From HGM13233 sp964478515 (GTDB lineage: Bacteria; Bacillota; Clostridia; Oscillospirales; Ruminococcaceae): a stretch of DNA of 60,558 nt. The translations under genes were made by a program, and so were the position numbers. Shown one piece after another: positions 16,911 through 25,577 of the stretch (position 1 is the first letter of the stretch; each line of letters opens with the position of its first letter). Location: positions 1 through 60,558 of the forward strand of contig CAYZIL010000011.1 of the NCBI GenBank assembly GCA_964478515.1, read 5' to 3'. The notes below the pieces were generated by a model. The model was given only the letters and a program-made list of their open reading frames with translations. It did not search any database and was not told the DNA's origin.

Positions 16911-17820
16911 AGTAACTAAGCAGCTGCTCGGCATAGTCAGCGACTGGGACGGAAAATTTGACGGCGCCTATAATATTCGCGAGGACGGCGGCTGCGCCGG
17001 CCGCCAGTCGAGCGAGCATATAAAAATAGAGCCGAAGGCAGACAAGCCCGGTCTTGACATCCGCATAGACCCCGCCACGAAGGGCGAGAGCGTCTATATC
17101 CCCGCATGTGTCACGCACGGCGACGTTGACGATTTGGTCTACAACGATTTTTATGTCGGCGAAAATGCCGACGTCACTATTGTGGCCGGTTGCGGCGTGC
17201 ACACCCAAAACGGCGAGCCGGCGCGCCACAACGGCATTCACCGCTTCTTTCTGGAAAAGGGCGCGCGCGTAAAATACCTGGAAAAGCACGTCGGCACCGG
17301 CACGGGCAGCGGGCAGCGCTCCATTGACCCAGTCACCGAGGCCGAAATAGGCGAGCGGGCGGTGCTGGAGATGGACACCTCGCAAATCGGTGGTGTCGAC
17401 ACTACCAAACGGCGCACCGCGGCAAAATTGGCCGCCGGTGCGAAACTGATAATTCGCGAGCGCCTGCTGACCGACGGCGAGCAGACCGCCGAGACCGAGT
17501 TCAAAGCCGAACTTAACGGCGAGGACTGCGGCGCCGATATAGTCTCGCGCTCGGTGGCGCGGGGAAGTTCCACGCAAAAATACCGCTCGGTAATAGTCGG
17601 CAACGCCCGCTGCAGCGGGCATTCCGAGTGCGACGCAATTATTGCCGACAGCGCGTGTGTCGACGCGTCGCCCGAACTATATGCCCGCAATGCCGACGCG
17701 GCGCTTATTCACGAGGCCGCAATCGGCAAAATTGCCGGCGAGCAGATAATGAAGCTGCGCACGTTCGGCTTGAGCGAGCAGGAGGCCGAGGCGAAAATAG
17801 TAGAGGGCTTTTTGAGCTGA
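16903..17820 (+). CDS. smsB: SufB/SufD-like Fe-S scaffold protein (SmsB type)
   Basis: 305-aa SufBD-family core, much shorter than SufB (about 470 aa) because only the beta-helix and C-terminal helical part are present. Typical elements: VYNDFYVGENADVTIVAGCG (near 80-99), HRFFLEKGARVKYLEKHVG, and the C-terminal AAIGKIAGEQIMKLRTFGLSEQEAE segment including the conserved Glu/His region. It should form a homodimeric scaffold with the SmsC ATPase. The overlap with the ATPase gene implies coupled synthesis in fixed ratio. Confidence 0.85.
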   Translation: MNEVTKQLLGIVSDWDGKFDGAYNIREDGGCAGRQSSEHIKIEPKADKPGLDIRIDPATKGESVYIPACVTHGDVDDLVYNDFYVGENADVTIVAGCGVHTQNGEPARHNGIHRFFLEKGARVKYLEKHVGTGTGSGQRSIDPVTEAEIGERAVLEMDTSQIGGVDTTKRRTAAKLAAGAKLIIRERLLTDGEQTAETEFKAELNGEDCGADIVSRSVARGSSTQKYRSVIVGNARCSGHSECDAIIADSACVDASPELYARNADAALIHEAAIGKIAGEQIMKLRTFGLSEQEAEAKIVEGFLS

Positions 17821-17830
17821 GGGATTAAAA

Positions 17831-18715
17831 ATGACCGACTTGAAAGTTGCGCTGCTGCAAATAGCGCCCAGTGGCACGGCAGCGGGCAATATTGAAAAGG
17901 GCTGCGAGTATTGTGAGCGCGCCGCGCTCAGCGGCGCGGACATTGCGCTGTTCCCCGAAATGTGGAGCACCGGCTATTCTCTGCCGACAATGCGCGCACA
18001 GCTGTCCAAGACGGCAGAGAGCGCCGACGGCGACTTTGCGCGCGCTTTTGCAAAACAGGCGGCAAGGACAAATATGGCAATCGGCGTAACGTTGCTTGAG
18101 CGCGTCGGCGACAGTTTTTTCAACTCGTTCTACCTGTTTGACCGCCGCGGCGAGCGGGTGCTGCGTTATGCCAAGGTACACACCTGCGACTTCGGCGCCG
18201 AGCGCATTCTGGACGCCGGCGACAGCTTTCCGGTAGCCGCGCTGGATACCGCGCGCGGCAAGGTAAACGTCGGCGCGATGATTTGCTACGACCGCGAATT
18301 TCCCGAAAGCGCGCGGCTGCTCATGCTCGCCGGCGCCGAGCTCATACTGGTGCCGAACGCTTGCCCAATGGAAATAAACCGCCTGTCGCAGCTGCGCGCC
18401 CGGGCATATGAAAACATGCTGGGCATAGCTACCGCAAACTACCCGCGCGGCGTGCCGGACTGCAACGGCCATTCGTCGGCGTTTGACGGCGTCGCATATA
18501 GGCAAAACGAGCATGGCTCGCGCGACACGCTGGTAATAGAGGCGGAAGAGGGTCAGGGGATATATATTGCTGCGTTTCCGCTGCAGGAAATGCGCGACTA
18601 CCGCCGGCGCGAGGTGCACGCGAATGCCTACCGCCGCCCGTCGCTGTACGGCGCGCTGTGCGAGGAAAAAATTGACGAGCCATTCGTTCGCGCGGACCGC
18701 CGCACTTCAGTATAG
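17831..18715 (+). CDS. Carbon-nitrogen hydrolase (nitrilase superfamily)
   Basis: 294 aa with the Glu-Lys-Cys triad of the superfamily: Glu43 in FPEMWSTGY, Lys115 in YAKVHTCDF and Cys152 in ICYDREFPESAR. Spacing and the FPEMW/REFPE blocks resemble omega-amidase or N-carbamoylputrescine amidase groups; the exact amide or carbamoyl substrate cannot be chosen. Eleven bases after smsB and fifteen before mutM, so part of the same operon. Confidence 0.8.
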   Translation: MTDLKVALLQIAPSGTAAGNIEKGCEYCERAALSGADIALFPEMWSTGYSLPTMRAQLSKTAESADGDFARAFAKQAARTNMAIGVTLLERVGDSFFNSFYLFDRRGERVLRYAKVHTCDFGAERILDAGDSFPVAALDTARGKVNVGAMICYDREFPESARLLMLAGAELILVPNACPMEINRLSQLRARAYENMLGIATANYPRGVPDCNGHSSAFDGVAYRQNEHGSRDTLVIEAEEGQGIYIAAFPLQEMRDYRRREVHANAYRRPSLYGALCEEKIDEPFVRADRRTSV

Positions 18716-18730
18716 CGGGAGGACAAAATT

Positions 18731-19555
18731 ATGCCGGAACTGCCGGAGGTGGAGACGACGCGGCGACTGCTTGCGCCGCAATTGTGCGGGCGCACAGTGT
18801 GCTCGGTGCTGCTCAGCGACGACAGCGCGGTGGCGTCGCCAACGCCGCGACAGTTTGAAGAGCACTTGCGCGGCAAAACATTTTCCGGCGTCGGCCGGCG
18901 CGGCAAATACCTGCTTTTGAATTTTGCCGACGGCGCGACGCTGATAGTTCATCTGCGCATGAGCGGCGCGCTGCTCGCGGCGCCGTCGGGTTGGCCGCAG
19001 CTCGCGCACACCCGCGCGGCGGCAACGCTTGACGACGGCAGCCAACTGCGTTTTGTCGACCAGCGCCGTTTCGGCCGGCTGTGGCTGCAATTGCCGGGGC
19101 AAGGCGAAGTGTGCGCCGGGCTCGGGCAACTGGGGCCGGAACCGTTTGACGCAGCTTTCGGCGCCGCCGCGCTGCAAAAGGCCTGCGGCAACAGCGGCCG
19201 CACGGTAAAAAGCTGTTTACTGGACCAGCGTGTGCTGGCCGGTGTGGGCAATATATACGCAGACGAGATTTTGTTCAGCGCCGCTGTATTGCCGCACCGC
19301 CGCGCCCAAACGCTCAGCAGTGAGGAATGGCAAAGACTGGCGCGCGTTATTCCCGAGCGACTGGAATATTACACCGAAAAGAACTCAGTTGCGGCCGCGG
19401 ATTTTCTCACCGGCAGCGGCAGGGAATACCGCAACACCCCGTTTTTACTAGTCTACGGCCGCGCCGGCGCAGCTTGCCGCCGCTGCGGCGGTATATTGCT
19501 CAGCGAGCGGTTGTGCGGCCGCACGACGGTGTTTTGTCCGGCGTGTCAGCATTAA
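18731..19555 (+). CDS. mutM: Formamidopyrimidine-DNA glycosylase
   Basis: 274-aa Fpg/MutM. The mature N-terminus PELPEVETTRR supplies the catalytic proline and Glu3, Lys59 in GRRGKYLLL is the beta-elimination lysine region, and a C-terminal zinc finger uses Cys249, Cys252, Cys269, Cys272. It excises 8-oxoguanine and FaPy lesions and nicks the strand. Last gene of the mutT-to-mutM run, closed by the terminator at 19665. MutY, the third GO-system enzyme, is not in the window. Confidence 0.93.
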   Translation: MPELPEVETTRRLLAPQLCGRTVCSVLLSDDSAVASPTPRQFEEHLRGKTFSGVGRRGKYLLLNFADGATLIVHLRMSGALLAAPSGWPQLAHTRAAATLDDGSQLRFVDQRRFGRLWLQLPGQGEVCAGLGQLGPEPFDAAFGAAALQKACGNSGRTVKSCLLDQRVLAGVGNIYADEILFSAAVLPHRRAQTLSSEEWQRLARVIPERLEYYTEKNSVAAADFLTGSGREYRNTPFLLVYGRAGAACRRCGGILLSERLCGRTTVFCPACQH

Positions 19556-19664
19556 GGAGCAAAAGACGGTAATTATCAAATAATGCGGTCGCGCAAAAGT
19601 GCCGCGCTCGCGCTGCGCAGTGCCGTTGTGCCGCGGGTAAAAATAATGTTGAAACAATTAGAGC

Positions 19665-19700
19665 AAAAGCCCCTGCGTGTAATACGCAGGGGCTTTTTTT
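19665..19700. terminator. Bidirectional terminator between mutM and rubrerythrin
   Basis: 14-bp perfect stem (19665-19678 with 19684-19697), seven T on the plus strand and four on the minus strand, placed between convergent genes. Confidence 0.85.
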
Positions 19701-19768
19701 GATTTATTTTGGGCGAAACATGCGCGGCCAAACAACTATCGGTCGGATTCAGCCGGTGCGCAAACCGC

Positions 19769-20308
19769 TCAATAATTCTCTTTTTTGACCTCGAAATAGC
19801 TCTGCGGATGGCTGCAGACCTGGCAGATGTCGGGGGCTTTTTTGCCGATGACGATGTGGCCGCAGTTGGAGCACTGCCAGACAGCGTCGCCGTCTTTTGA
19901 GAAGACGAGACCGTCGTTGATGTTGGCAAGCAGCTGGCGATAGCGGGCCTCGTGCTCTTTTTCAATTTTGCCGACCATCTCGAAACGGGCGGCGATTTCG
20001 GTAAAGCCCTCCTCGCGGGCCTCTTTGGCCATGCGGGCATACATGTCGGTCCACTCAAAGTTCTCGCCGGCAGCGGCGGCGGCAAGGTTTTCGGTCGTGC
20101 TGAGAACGGCGCCGCCCTGCAGATACTTGAACCAGATTTTGGCGTGCTCCTTCTCGTTGTTGGCGGTCTCCTCAAAGATGTTTCCTATTTGGACATAGCC
20201 GTCTTTTTTTGCTTTTGAGGCAAAGTAGGTATATTTATTGCGCGCCTGGCTCTCGCCGGCAAAGGCCTCCATCAGATTTTTTTCGGTCTTGCTTCCCTTG
20301 AGTTCCAT
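19769..20308 (-). CDS. rbr: Rubrerythrin
   Basis: 179-aa peroxide reductase of anaerobes. N-terminal four-helix di-iron domain with Glu19, the ExxH at 52-55 and a second ExxH near 116-119, and a C-terminal rubredoxin-like Fe(Cys)4 domain with Cys146, Cys149, Cys162, Cys165. Reduces hydrogen peroxide to water using electrons from rubredoxin or NADH-linked partners. Third gene of the Fur-type regulator, superoxide reductase, rubrerythrin operon; no separate promoter seen. Confidence 0.95.
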   Translation of the reverse strand: MELKGSKTEKNLMEAFAGESQARNKYTYFASKAKKDGYVQIGNIFEETANNEKEHAKIWFKYLQGGAVLSTTENLAAAAAGENFEWTDMYARMAKEAREEGFTEIAARFEMVGKIEKEHEARYRQLLANINDGLVFSKDGDAVWQCSNCGHIVIGKKAPDICQVCSHPQSYFEVKKENY

Positions 20309-20361
20309 TTAAAAGTCCTCCGTATATTTTTAGTTCAATATTAAAAGCGGCGGCTGTTGGT

Positions 20362-20745
20362 TTACAGCTCGCTTTTCCACAGTGAGTGAAGGTTGCAATA
20401 GGCATAGGCGGCCAACGGACAGTCGTCGGCGCTGAGCTCAAAGACCGCTTTGGGCTCGTCGCCGGGCGCGAGTTCCTTGCGCTGGTTGCCGTGCTCGCAT
20501 TCCAAAGAGATCCACTGGATGTAGTGCTCGGCGCTCATCGGGTGCGGCGCGCTGCCCACGGCTACGGTAACGGTGTTGCCCTCTACGCTAATTACGGGCA
20601 GGTGCTTTTCGCCGGCGGCGTCAACGCTGTTGGGAATTATCTCCTGCATGTTCTCGCCGCAGCAAACGACGGGGACGCCGGAACGGTGTATAAAGGCGAC
20701 GATGTTGCCGCAACGGCGGCAGATAAAAAATCTTTGACCGGTCAT
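20362..20745 (-). CDS. dfx: Desulfoferrodoxin (superoxide reductase)
   Basis: 127 aa, two-domain class. Centre I: desulforedoxin-like Cys9, Cys12, Cys28, Cys29. Centre II: square-pyramidal Fe(His4Cys) with His48 (in EKHLP), His68, His74, Cys117 and His120 (CNLHSLW). Reduces superoxide to peroxide without producing oxygen; the downstream rubrerythrin then removes the peroxide. Sits 56 bp after the regulator gene; AAGGAGAGC precedes the ATG. Confidence 0.95.
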   Translation of the reverse strand: MTGQRFFICRRCGNIVAFIHRSGVPVVCCGENMQEIIPNSVDAAGEKHLPVISVEGNTVTVAVGSAPHPMSAEHYIQWISLECEHGNQRKELAPGDEPKAVFELSADDCPLAAYAYCNLHSLWKSEL

Positions 20746-20801
20746 TTTAAGCTCTCCTTCAAAAATAGATTTTTAACATATCAGTTTTGCAACTGAAGTG
20801 C

Positions 20802-21188
20802 TTATTGTTTGCGGCACCTGTCGCACAGTCCCACAAGCGTCAAGCGGTGAAATTCCGTTTGGCAGCCGGGAAGCCCGGGCGCGGCCACGTTGAGTTCGTT
20901 TTTGTACGCGAGTCCGGTGTCCAGCACCCGCTTGCAGTGCCGGCACAGAAAGTGGTAGTGGGCGCTGGTGGTGCTGTCGTAATGGTCGGGCCCCAACGGC
21001 ATGCTCAGCCGGACTATCTCGCCGTTGTCCGCCATTTGGTTCAAATTGCGGTAAATCGTGCCGCGGCTTATTGAGGGATTTTGCTCGCGGGCGAGCTCAT
21101 ATATTTCGTCGGCAGTCGGGTGGCTGCGGTTGCCCGCAAGCAGCGAGCGTATCAGTCGCCGCTGGGCGGTATCGCGGCATTGCTTCAT
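20802..21188 (-). CDS. perR: Fur-family regulator, PerR-like
   Basis: 128-aa winged-helix metalloregulator. HTH around HPTADEIYELAREQNPSISRGTIYRNL (23-49), HYHFLCRHC with Cys82/Cys85 and C-terminal Cys122/Cys125 for the structural zinc. Start set at 21188 because GAGGTG lies six bases upstream; an in-frame ATG 63 bases earlier has no ribosome site and lies at the transcription start. First gene of an oxidative-defence operon and preceded by a perfect Fur-type inverted repeat, so autoregulation by peroxide sensing is the best reading. Fur or Zur identity cannot be excluded without the metal-site analysis. Confidence 0.8.
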   Translation of the reverse strand: MKQCRDTAQRRLIRSLLAGNRSHPTADEIYELAREQNPSISRGTIYRNLNQMADNGEIVRLSMPLGPDHYDSTTSAHYHFLCRHCKRVLDTGLAYKNELNVAAPGLPGCQTEFHRLTLVGLCDRCRKQ

Positions 21189-21241
21189 TTGTTTCACCTC
21201 GCTTGAGTGCGGTTTGCCGACCGTGTAGTTTTTCTGTCTAT

Positions 21242-21270
21242 AATTTAACATGTCCGTCGTGTTTTGTCAA
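21242..21270 (-). promoter_or_regulatory. Promoter of the perR-dfx-rbr operon
   Basis: Minus strand: -35 TTGACA (21270-21265), 17-bp spacer, -10 TAAATT (21247-21242). The -35 end overlaps the operator at 21269-21293. Confidence 0.75.
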
Positions 21271-21293
21271 CAATAATAAGACTTATTATTGTT
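21269..21293. promoter_or_regulatory. Fur/PerR-type operator
   Basis: Perfect 12-1-12 inverted repeat: arm AACAATAATAAG, centre A, then its exact complement. The core TAATAAG-A-CTTATTA has the 7-1-7 geometry of PerR/Fur boxes. It abuts and overlaps the -35 of the regulator's own promoter. Confidence 0.8.
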
Positions 21294-21347
21294 AAAAAAT
21301 GTTTTTTTGTGCCCTCTGCTAAGAGAGCACAAAAGCCAGCGGACAAA

Positions 21348-22928
21348 TCAGCAACCGCTGTCGCCGTAGTTGGACAGGACGCGCGCGGAAGGGTCGCTGA
21401 CATTGCAGCCCGGCCAGGTGGTGTTGGGCATCCAAAAGCCGGTTATCAGCTGTGATTGGCCGGGATAGTGTTTTTCGAACAGCTCGCGGTAGAGCAGGCT
21501 CTCTTTTGTAAAGGGACGGGCGTGCTCATAGGCGGCGCTGCGGTCGGCAAATTCGGCGTCGGAATACCGCTGCTCGGCGTATTGCTTAATGTCGTCGACC
21601 ATTGAGTGACCGACGGCGTCAGAGAAGGCCGCTTTTTCGCGCTGCAGCAGATTTTCCGGCAGCCAGCCGCCGTCGCTGAAAGCGCGGCGCAACAGATATT
21701 TGCCCTTGCCGTAGCGGTTGAGCTTCAGCTGCGGGTCTATTGACATTACATAGCGCACGAAAGCGATATCGCCGAAGGGGACGCGCGCTTCCAGCGAGTT
21801 GACGCTGATGCAGCGGTCGGCGCGCAGCACGTCGTACATATGCAGCTCGCGCAGACGCTTTTGCGCCTCGCGCTGGAACTCGCTGGCACTCGGGGCGAAG
21901 TCGGTGTATTTATAGCCGAACAGCTCGTCGGAGACCTCGCCCGTTAGCAGCACGCGCACGTCGCTGCGCTCGTGCACGGCGCGGCAGACGAGATACATGC
22001 CGACGCTCGCGCGCACGGTGGTAATGTCGTAGCTGCCCAGCGCGGCAACGACCTGCTCCAGCGCGGCAATGACCTCGGCGCGGGTCATTATCACCTCGGT
22101 GTGCTCGCTTTTCAGAAAGTTTGCGGCCTCGCGGGCGTATTTCAGGTCGATGGCGTCGGTATCCATGCCGATTGAAAAGGTGCGGATAGGTTTTTTCAGC
22201 TGCCGCGCCGCAATTGCGCACACAAGGCTGGAGTCCAGGCCGCCCGAGAGTAAGAATCCGAGCGGGGCGTCGGCGTCAAGGCGTTTTTTCACACCCTCAA
22301 TGAGCAGCTCGCGGATTTTCGGACAGACGTCGGCCGGTTTTTCGCCCACGAAAACGGCGGACGCGGCAATGTCGCAATAGCGGGTGAAGACGCCGCTTTG
22401 CCAGTAGCAGCCGGGCGGGAAGGGTTCTATGCCGTGACAAATGCCGCAGAGGTTTTTCGGCTCGCTCGCAAAGACAATGCTGCCGTCGTCAAGGTAGCCG
22501 TAGTAGAGCGGCCGTATGCCAATGGGGTCGCGGGCGGCGACAAGACCGCCGCTGGCGGAGTCATATATTATCAACGCGAATTCGGCATCCAGCATGGCAA
22601 ACATTTCTGCGCCGTATTCCCGCCAGAGCGGCAACAGTATCTCGCAGTCGGACTCGCTGTGAAATTCGTATTTGGCGCGCAAGCTTTCGCGAAGCGGGCG
22701 AAAACCGTATATTTCGCCGTTGCACACCAGCGTGTCGCCGCCAAGTGTAAAGGGCTGCATGCCGCTTTGGTCAAGGCCCATTATCGCGAGACGGTGAAAA
22801 CCCAGCCAGCCGTCGGGAGTCTCGACAAAGGCGGACATGTCCGGCCCGCGCGAGCGGGTGGCCGCAAAGGCGGCACGGGCGGTATTCAGCGGCAGACTCC
22901 GCTTGGAAAATCCGATTATTGAGCACAT
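21348..22928 (-). CDS. asnB: Asparagine synthase (glutamine-hydrolysing)
   Basis: 526 aa. Class II glutaminase domain starting MCSIIGF, so Cys2 becomes the N-terminal nucleophile after Met removal; this and GGGAGG seven bases upstream fix the start at 22928 rather than the longer frame. Synthetase domain has the ATP PP-loop SGGLDSS (228-234). Converts aspartate and glutamine to asparagine. Monocistronic, with its own strong promoter and convergent spacing to neighbours. Confidence 0.93.
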   Translation of the reverse strand: MCSIIGFSKRSLPLNTARAAFAATRSRGPDMSAFVETPDGWLGFHRLAIMGLDQSGMQPFTLGGDTLVCNGEIYGFRPLRESLRAKYEFHSESDCEILLPLWREYGAEMFAMLDAEFALIIYDSASGGLVAARDPIGIRPLYYGYLDDGSIVFASEPKNLCGICHGIEPFPPGCYWQSGVFTRYCDIAASAVFVGEKPADVCPKIRELLIEGVKKRLDADAPLGFLLSGGLDSSLVCAIAARQLKKPIRTFSIGMDTDAIDLKYAREAANFLKSEHTEVIMTRAEVIAALEQVVAALGSYDITTVRASVGMYLVCRAVHERSDVRVLLTGEVSDELFGYKYTDFAPSASEFQREAQKRLRELHMYDVLRADRCISVNSLEARVPFGDIAFVRYVMSIDPQLKLNRYGKGKYLLRRAFSDGGWLPENLLQREKAAFSDAVGHSMVDDIKQYAEQRYSDAEFADRSAAYEHARPFTKESLLYRELFEKHYPGQSQLITGFWMPNTTWPGCNVSDPSARVLSNYGDSGC

Positions 22929-22972
22929 AAACTGTCCCTCCCTGCGGCCGCAGCCAATTTTAATTAGCAAAA

Positions 22973-23001
22973 ATAATAACATTTTGAAAAAGCCGCGTCA
23001 A
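22973..23001 (-). promoter_or_regulatory. Promoter of asnB
   Basis: Minus strand TTGACG (23001-22996), 17-bp spacer, TATTAT (22978-22973), 45 bases before the start codon. No operator or leader structure recognised. Confidence 0.75.
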
Positions 23002-23146
23002 TACAAATTTGAAAGATATTGGATTGAAATATTCACAAACATCTTTCAACAAAGGCTAACATTTTCGTAATATCATGTTTATTGAAATTGTTTCGCGCTG
23101 ATATTGCAACTTGAGGCGCGGCCTGCCCGAGCCATTAGAGCTGTAT

Positions 23147-23174
23147 TTGAAACTTTATTATATTTGTGTATAAT
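23147..23174 (+). promoter_or_regulatory. Promoter of the HAD phosphatase gene
   Basis: TTGAAA (23147-23152), 16-bp spacer, TATAAT (23169-23174), about 48 bases before the start codon. The divergent asnB promoter lies 145 bp away. Confidence 0.65.
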
Positions 23175-23222
23175 CAAATACAGCTGCGGTTTGCGGCACG
23201 ACAGAACACGGAGACAGAAAAA

Positions 23223-24023
23223 ATGAAGGTAATATTTCTTGACATAGACGGCACGCTCGTAGACATGGACGGCGCGCTGCCCGACTCGGCGCGGCAGGCG
23301 GTGCGCGCCGCGCGCGCCGCCGGAAACAAAATATACTTAACCACCGGGCGCTGCCGCCCGGAGCTTTACGACTATATTCTTGAAGTGGGCTTCGATGGTT
23401 TTATTTGCGCCAACGGCGCTTATATTGAGGAGGACGGGTGCGTGCTGCTTGAGCACACTATGAGCCCGACACAGCTGCGCCACGCGGTCGACTGGCTGCG
23501 CGCCGACGGGCGCGAGTATTTACTTGAAGGCGCGGCCGGGCTTTTCGGCAGTGCGGGACTATTCGCACAAGCCGGCGCACTTCTTGAGCGCGACGAGCAG
23601 CAGATGAAAGAAACGTTTCCTGATATGATATTCGACGGTGTGCTGTACCGGGACGGAATAACCAAAATAAGTTTTTGCCTTAACGACGGCGCGCTGGAAC
23701 GCGCGCAAAGGGAATTTGCCGGCGAACTGGAGGTAAACAGCTGGACGGCAACGGGTATTTGGGACGAGTTCGGCGAGCTGGCGCTGCCCGGCACCGACAA
23801 GGTCAACGGGCTGCGCTTGACACTGGAGCGTTTGGGGCTCAGCGCCGCCGACGCCGTCGCAGTGGGAGACGCGCAAAACGACATAGATATGCTGAGCTTT
23901 TGCGGTACCGGCGTGGCGATGGGCAACGCGGTGCCCCGGCTCAAGGAAGTTGCCGATTTTGTCACGGCGGACGTGCGCGCCGACGGTCTGTGCGCCGCCT
24001 TTGCGCGGCTGGGTCTTAACTGA
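23223..24023 (+). CDS. Cof-type HAD phosphatase
   Basis: 266-aa haloacid-dehalogenase hydrolase of the Cof/YbiV group. Motif I DIDGTL with Asp7/Asp9, motif II LTTGR (38-42), type IIB cap in the middle, and the C-terminal GDAQNDIDML motif IV. Dephosphorylates small phosphorylated metabolites such as sugar phosphates or FMN; the specific one is not visible. Start ATG 23223 follows CGGAGACAG. Followed 94 bp later by the GH1 glucosidase. Confidence 0.85.
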   Translation: MKVIFLDIDGTLVDMDGALPDSARQAVRAARAAGNKIYLTTGRCRPELYDYILEVGFDGFICANGAYIEEDGCVLLEHTMSPTQLRHAVDWLRADGREYLLEGAAGLFGSAGLFAQAGALLERDEQQMKETFPDMIFDGVLYRDGITKISFCLNDGALERAQREFAGELEVNSWTATGIWDEFGELALPGTDKVNGLRLTLERLGLSAADAVAVGDAQNDIDMLSFCGTGVAMGNAVPRLKEVADFVTADVRADGLCAAFARLGLN

Positions 24024-24117
24024 GCGGCTGTTTACACAAATTGAAAATTGTGGTAGATTTGTATTGTATATAAGCGGCACACAGCGCCGCGACAATAAAA
24101 CAGTGAGGTGCTTTACT

Positions 24118-25458
24118 ATGGCTGATTTTCCCAAGAGCTTTTTGTGGGGTACAGCGACGGCGTCGTACCAGGTCGAGGGTGCGTACAACGAGGACGGCAA
24201 GGGACCGAGCATATGGGACGAATTCTGCCGGGTTCCCGGCGCAGTGAAACACGGCCAGAGCGGCGACGTCGCTTGTGATCATTACCACCGCTGGAAAGAG
24301 GATGTGGCGCTGCTTAAAGAACTGGGCGCCGACGTTTACCGCTTTTCACTGTCCTGGCCGCGCATTTTGCCGGACGGCACCGGCGCGGTCAACCAAAAGG
24401 GCGTCGATTTTTACAAGAAGCTTATCTACGCGCTGCGCGAGGCCGACATTACCCCATATGTGACACTTTATCACTGGGATTTGCCGGCGGCATTGCAGAA
24501 AAAGGGCGGCTGGACCAACCGCGACATCACCGGCTGGTTTTCGCAGTACGTTGACACGGTTATGGAGCAATTCGGCGCCGATGTTGACAATTACATCGTC
24601 ATCAACGAGCCCTCCGTGCTCAGCTACGTCGGGCACTACCAGGGCGTGCACGCGCCGGGCCTGCGCGACAAGGACGCATTTTTGGCGGCGACCCACCACG
24701 TCAACCTCTGCCACGGCGACGGCGTCGCCAACATTAAAGCGCACAAGTCGACGGCAAAGGTCGGCTCGACGCTGCCGGTATTCCCAATAAGACCGGCCAG
24801 CGACGACCCGCTCGACATACCCGCCGCCGAGATGATGCGCGCGCTGTGGATAGGCAATTTCCTTGACCCGATGTTCAAGGGCGTCTACCCCGACGTCAGC
24901 GCCAAGCTGCTGGCGCCGTTTGTCAAGGACGGCGACATGAAGCGCACCAGCGCGCCGGTCGACTTCCTCGGACTCAACCACTACTCGCCCGACTACGCGC
25001 GGCACGAGCCAAGCGACGCTTTCGGCGCAGTGCTCGACTACGCGCACAATTCGTTTGAGGACACCGGCCGCGACGACGTCACCGATTTGGGCTGGATAAT
25101 TGAACCCGACGCGCTGTACGAGTCGCTTATGGACGTGACAAAAACCTATGGCCGGCCGACAATATACATAACCGAGGGCGGCTGCGCTTACAACGACGGC
25201 CCCGGTGCCGACGGCAAGGTCCACGACGAGCGCCGCATAGAATATTACAAGCGCTACCTTGCCGCAGCGGCGCGCGCCATTGCCGACGGCGCCGACCTGC
25301 GCGGGTATTTTGCCTGGAGCTTTATGGACAACTTTGAGTGGGCAGACGGCTACGACGGACGCTTCGGTCTTGTCCATGTCGATTTTGACGGCGATTTGCG
25401 CCGCACTCCCAAGGACAGCTTCTACTGGTTCAAAGACCTTATTAAGTCGACAAAATAA
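24118..25458 (+). CDS. Family GH1 beta-glucosidase (6-phospho-beta-glucosidase possible)
   Basis: 446-aa cytosolic GH1 TIM-barrel enzyme. Opening FPKSFLWGTATASYQVEG, acid/base Glu164 in INEPS and nucleophile Glu353 in ITEGG. The nucleophile motif is normally TENG; here Asn is replaced by Gly (354), an unusual change beside the catalytic residue. The rest of the barrel, including WSFMDNFEWADGY near the end, is intact. GAGGTG precedes the ATG; a TGTATA -10 near 24065 may drive it. Hydrolyses beta-glucosides or beta-galactosides released from plant or host glycans. Confidence 0.88.
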   Translation: MADFPKSFLWGTATASYQVEGAYNEDGKGPSIWDEFCRVPGAVKHGQSGDVACDHYHRWKEDVALLKELGADVYRFSLSWPRILPDGTGAVNQKGVDFYKKLIYALREADITPYVTLYHWDLPAALQKKGGWTNRDITGWFSQYVDTVMEQFGADVDNYIVINEPSVLSYVGHYQGVHAPGLRDKDAFLAATHHVNLCHGDGVANIKAHKSTAKVGSTLPVFPIRPASDDPLDIPAAEMMRALWIGNFLDPMFKGVYPDVSAKLLAPFVKDGDMKRTSAPVDFLGLNHYSPDYARHEPSDAFGAVLDYAHNSFEDTGRDDVTDLGWIIEPDALYESLMDVTKTYGRPTIYITEGGCAYNDGPGADGKVHDERRIEYYKRYLAAAARAIADGADLRGYFAWSFMDNFEWADGYDGRFGLVHVDFDGDLRRTPKDSFYWFKDLIKSTK

Positions 25459-25467
25459 GTAATATGT

Positions 25468-25507
25468 AAAGCGGCGGCCGCAGTTTTTTGCTGCGGCCGC
25501 CGCTTTT
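25468..25507 (+). terminator. Terminator after the GH1 gene
   Basis: Perfect 16-bp GC-rich stem (25468-25483 with 25491-25506), T-rich loop, four T at the 3' side. Confidence 0.85.
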
Positions 25508-25577
25508 GCCAAAAAAGCAAAAAAAGTCAAGCGCGGCAGGCGGCGCAAAGAGTATTATTAACGCCGGAGGTGAAAAG

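Noticed and set aside
24346..25548. 400-codon minus-strand frame
   Set aside because: Shadow of the GH1 glucosidase gene.
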